Part shown: piece after piece, positions 62,429 to 64,000 of the stretch
Position numbering within the stretch: position 1 is the first letter of the stretch
Layout of the letters: every line of letters begins with the position of its first letter
NCBI GenBank assembly: GCA_947501215.1
Contig: CANMUS010000003.1
Span: 124,001-188,000 of the forward strand
DNA length: 64,000 nt
Direction of reading: 5' to 3'
Origin: an uncultured Erythrobacter sp.
GTDB taxonomy: Bacteria > Pseudomonadota > Alphaproteobacteria > Sphingomonadales > Sphingomonadaceae
Notes under the pieces: generated by a model
Database searches by the model: none
The model's input: the letters and a program-made list of their open reading frames with translations, nothing else
What the model was told of the DNA's origin: nothing
Program-made: the position numbers and the translations under genes

Positions 62429-64000
62429 ATGATTATTGCCAAGCTCGCTCTGCGCGCGTCGAGCGCCGTAGCGCTCGCGCTCGCCACCACTTCCATCGCG
62501 GTCGCACCGCAGGCCGCCGCTCAGGAAGCGGCTCCGCAGGTACCCGAACTCGTCGACGGCCGCATTCCGGTCGCCGAGTTCGTCAAGCAGGCCAATATGA
62601 GTGGCACGCGCATTTCGCCCGACGGCCGCCATCTGGCCTATCGTACCGGACAGGGCGGTCGTGAAGTCCTCGTGCTTCTCGACCTGGAGAACCTCGGCAC
62701 CCCGCCGAAGCTGATCCTCGCCTCCGAAGAAGCGCGCGAGGCTGGCGAGCGGACGATGACGAGCTTCCGCTGGGTCGGCAACGATCACGTCGTCATGACG
62801 GTCATCAGCCGTGAAAACATGAACGGTCAATTGGCCGATTTCCGCCGCCTGGTCGCCTACGATATCAATAGCGGTGAAATGGTGCAGCAAGCCTGGCGCG
62901 ATGCCGGCTTCGATGCAGGCCAGATACTGAACATCAATCACGATGACGGTACCTATCTGCTCCAGCGCGACAGCGTGGCCACCAGCACGGAGCGCTGGGG
63001 CATCCCCGAAGTCGTCGAAGTCGATGTGTCCGATGGCAGCTACAAAACCGTCCAGCGCACCAACCCGGTCGTCAGGGGCTGGGTGGCCGATGGCAATGGC
63101 ATGGTCCGCGCCGGCTTCAACAGCGATAGCAAGAACGGCAAGGTGCGCATGCTCTACCGTTCGGAAAACGACGCGAACTTCAAAACCGTTTACAACGAGG
63201 CGGACGCCAGCTTCACCGGTACGCTGCCTAGCCCGCGCATGTTCATTCCCGGGACGGACGACGCGTATGTGATCAGCCGCGAGGATGGTTACGACAAGCT
63301 CTACCGCATGAACATGAACACCATGCAGCTTGGCGAGCCGATTTTCGAAGTCGAAGGCTACGACCTGCAGGGCATCATTACCAATCAGGACAACACCAAG
63401 GTCGTCGGATACTACACCTTCGATGGCACCATGCGCCGTGTCTTCACCGATCCGACCTTGAAAGCGATCAAGGGCGGGCTGGAAGAGGTCTTTGGCCAGG
63501 ACGAGGCGGTAATCGTCGATTACACGGACGATTTCAGCAAGGTCATCGTATACGGCGGCGGAATGCGGCGCCAAGGCGGCTACTATCTCTACGACACGCA
63601 GTCGGGTTCGCTGCGACTGTTGAACTGGACGCGGACCGCGCTCAAGGACGCGCCGCTCAATCCAGTCAAGGCGGAGTGGTATACCGCCAGCGACGGCACC
63701 CGGATCCAGGCGATCGTGACCTATCCGCGCCATCGCATGGGCGAAAAGAACCTGCCCGTCGTGGTCATGCCGCATGGCGGACCATTCGGCGTCCAGTCGG
63801 CCACCAACAGTGCGGAGCCGTGGAACCAGCCGCTTGCGGAACAGGGTTATGTCGTCATTCAGCCGAACTATCGCGGTTCGGGCGGCTATGGCCGCGCTTT
63901 CGAGGAAATGGGCCGTGAGCCGGGCGGCTACGGTAAGCGCATGCAGGACGATCTCAACGACATCCTCACTGCCTATGGCGAGAAGGGCGTGATCGATCCG
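62429..64000 (+). CDS. S9-family prolyl oligopeptidase-type peptidase (3' truncated by window)
   Basis: The reading frame runs open to the window edge (524 codons). A signal peptide (cleavage near AAAQEAA, about residue 30) precedes a propeller domain with repeats such as RISPDGRHLAYRTG and DDAYVISREDGYDKLYRM. The start of the alpha/beta hydrolase domain follows: VKAEWYTASDGTRIQAIVTYP, VVMPHGGPFG and NYRGSGGYGRAFEEM. The catalytic GxSxGG, Asp and His lie beyond the edge. It is an exported dipeptidyl- or acyl-peptidase type enzyme. Confidence 0.9.
   Translation, partial: MIIAKLALRASSAVALALATTSIAVAPQAAAQEAAPQVPELVDGRIPVAEFVKQANMSGTRISPDGRHLAYRTGQGGREVLVLLDLENLGTPPKLILASEEAREAGERTMTSFRWVGNDHVVMTVISRENMNGQLADFRRLVAYDINSGEMVQQAWRDAGFDAGQILNINHDDGTYLLQRDSVATSTERWGIPEVVEVDVSDGSYKTVQRTNPVVRGWVADGNGMVRAGFNSDSKNGKVRMLYRSENDANFKTVYNEADASFTGTLPSPRMFIPGTDDAYVISREDGYDKLYRMNMNTMQLGEPIFEVEGYDLQGIITNQDNTKVVGYYTFDGTMRRVFTDPTLKAIKGGLEEVFGQDEAVIVDYTDDFSKVIVYGGGMRRQGGYYLYDTQSGSLRLLNWTRTALKDAPLNPVKAEWYTASDGTRIQAIVTYPRHRMGEKNLPVVVMPHGGPFGVQSATNSAEPWNQPLAEQGYVVIQPNYRGSGGYGRAFEEMGREPGGYGKRMQDDLNDILTAYGEKGVIDP

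Overview
The window is ordinary chromosomal DNA of a high-GC alphaproteobacterium, most likely Sphingomonadales and probably Erythrobacteraceae. This placement is an inference from protein character and gene order: yfgM-like/bamB, a ctaC-ctaD-ctaB-coxF-ctaG-ctaE-SURF1 oxidase operon leading into thrC, short-form hisG-hisD-nusB, class II pyrC, a plant-type gshA, hppA, and a J-domain/bolA pair near cobS. I see no rRNA or tRNA gene, insertion sequence, prophage, CRISPR array or replication origin. About 76 protein genes are packed at close to 95% coding density. Many same-strand neighbours overlap through ATGA or TGATG junctions, and most convergent neighbours touch or share stop-codon bases.

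Layout: 0-8.7 kb holds the end of a DinG-type helicase, a SixA-like phosphatase, a PagL-like outer-membrane barrel, soxR with its box in front of a VOC gene, an ArsR regulator, an SRAP protein coupled to ubiA, rsmE, gshA, a small monooxygenase and a large ICMT-type membrane protein. From 8.7 to 13.1 kb lie bamB, a YfgM-like gene, a glycosyltransferase and a hydrolase. From 13.2 to 24.4 kb lie selO, an astD homologue, two surface or exported proteins, rarD, pyrC, a patatin, ygfZ, a TetR regulator with a divergent di-iron-like hydrolase, a GNAT gene and rplU-rpmA. From 24.6 to 28.6 kb lie a lipoprotein and a cysteine-type FNR regulator, a membrane gene preceded by a consensus FNR box, and the pterin/molybdopterin set moaE, moaD, a mini-SDR gene and folB with a methyltransferase.

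From 28.6 to 37.1 kb is one long minus-strand respiratory run: ctaC, ctaD, an epoxide-hydrolase-like gene, ctaB, a 39-residue CoxF-like ORF, ctaG, ctaE, SURF1 and thrC. From 37.4 to 44.8 kb is a plus-strand run: pyrE, a serine hydrolase, pdxJ, acpS, lepB, an AI-2E-type exporter, a DUF3089 hydrolase, ruvX and two tandem hot-dog thioesterases. Then come a class A penicillin-binding protein and cobS without cobT, followed by an accessory patch (MpaB oxygenase, HxlR regulator with tandem operators, DUF1428, SRPBCC) that separates cobS from the J-domain/bolA pair. bolA starts a five-gene operon (bolA, GST, pirin, SDR, epoxide hydrolase). The end holds a DUF2332 gene, hisG-hisD-nusB, a Sel1 protein, thiL, a proton pyrophosphatase and an S9 peptidase cut by the window edge.

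The main leads are regulatory and architectural: a SoxR-VOC pair, an FNR box over an unknown membrane gene, a TetR palindrome, tandem HxlR sites, a perfect hairpin on the start of a PagL-like gene, repeated sharing of CTAG/CTAA stop tetranucleotides by convergent genes, and the compact bolA-GST-pirin-SDR-hydrolase operon. I found no wholly new multi-gene system that I could defend from sequence alone.
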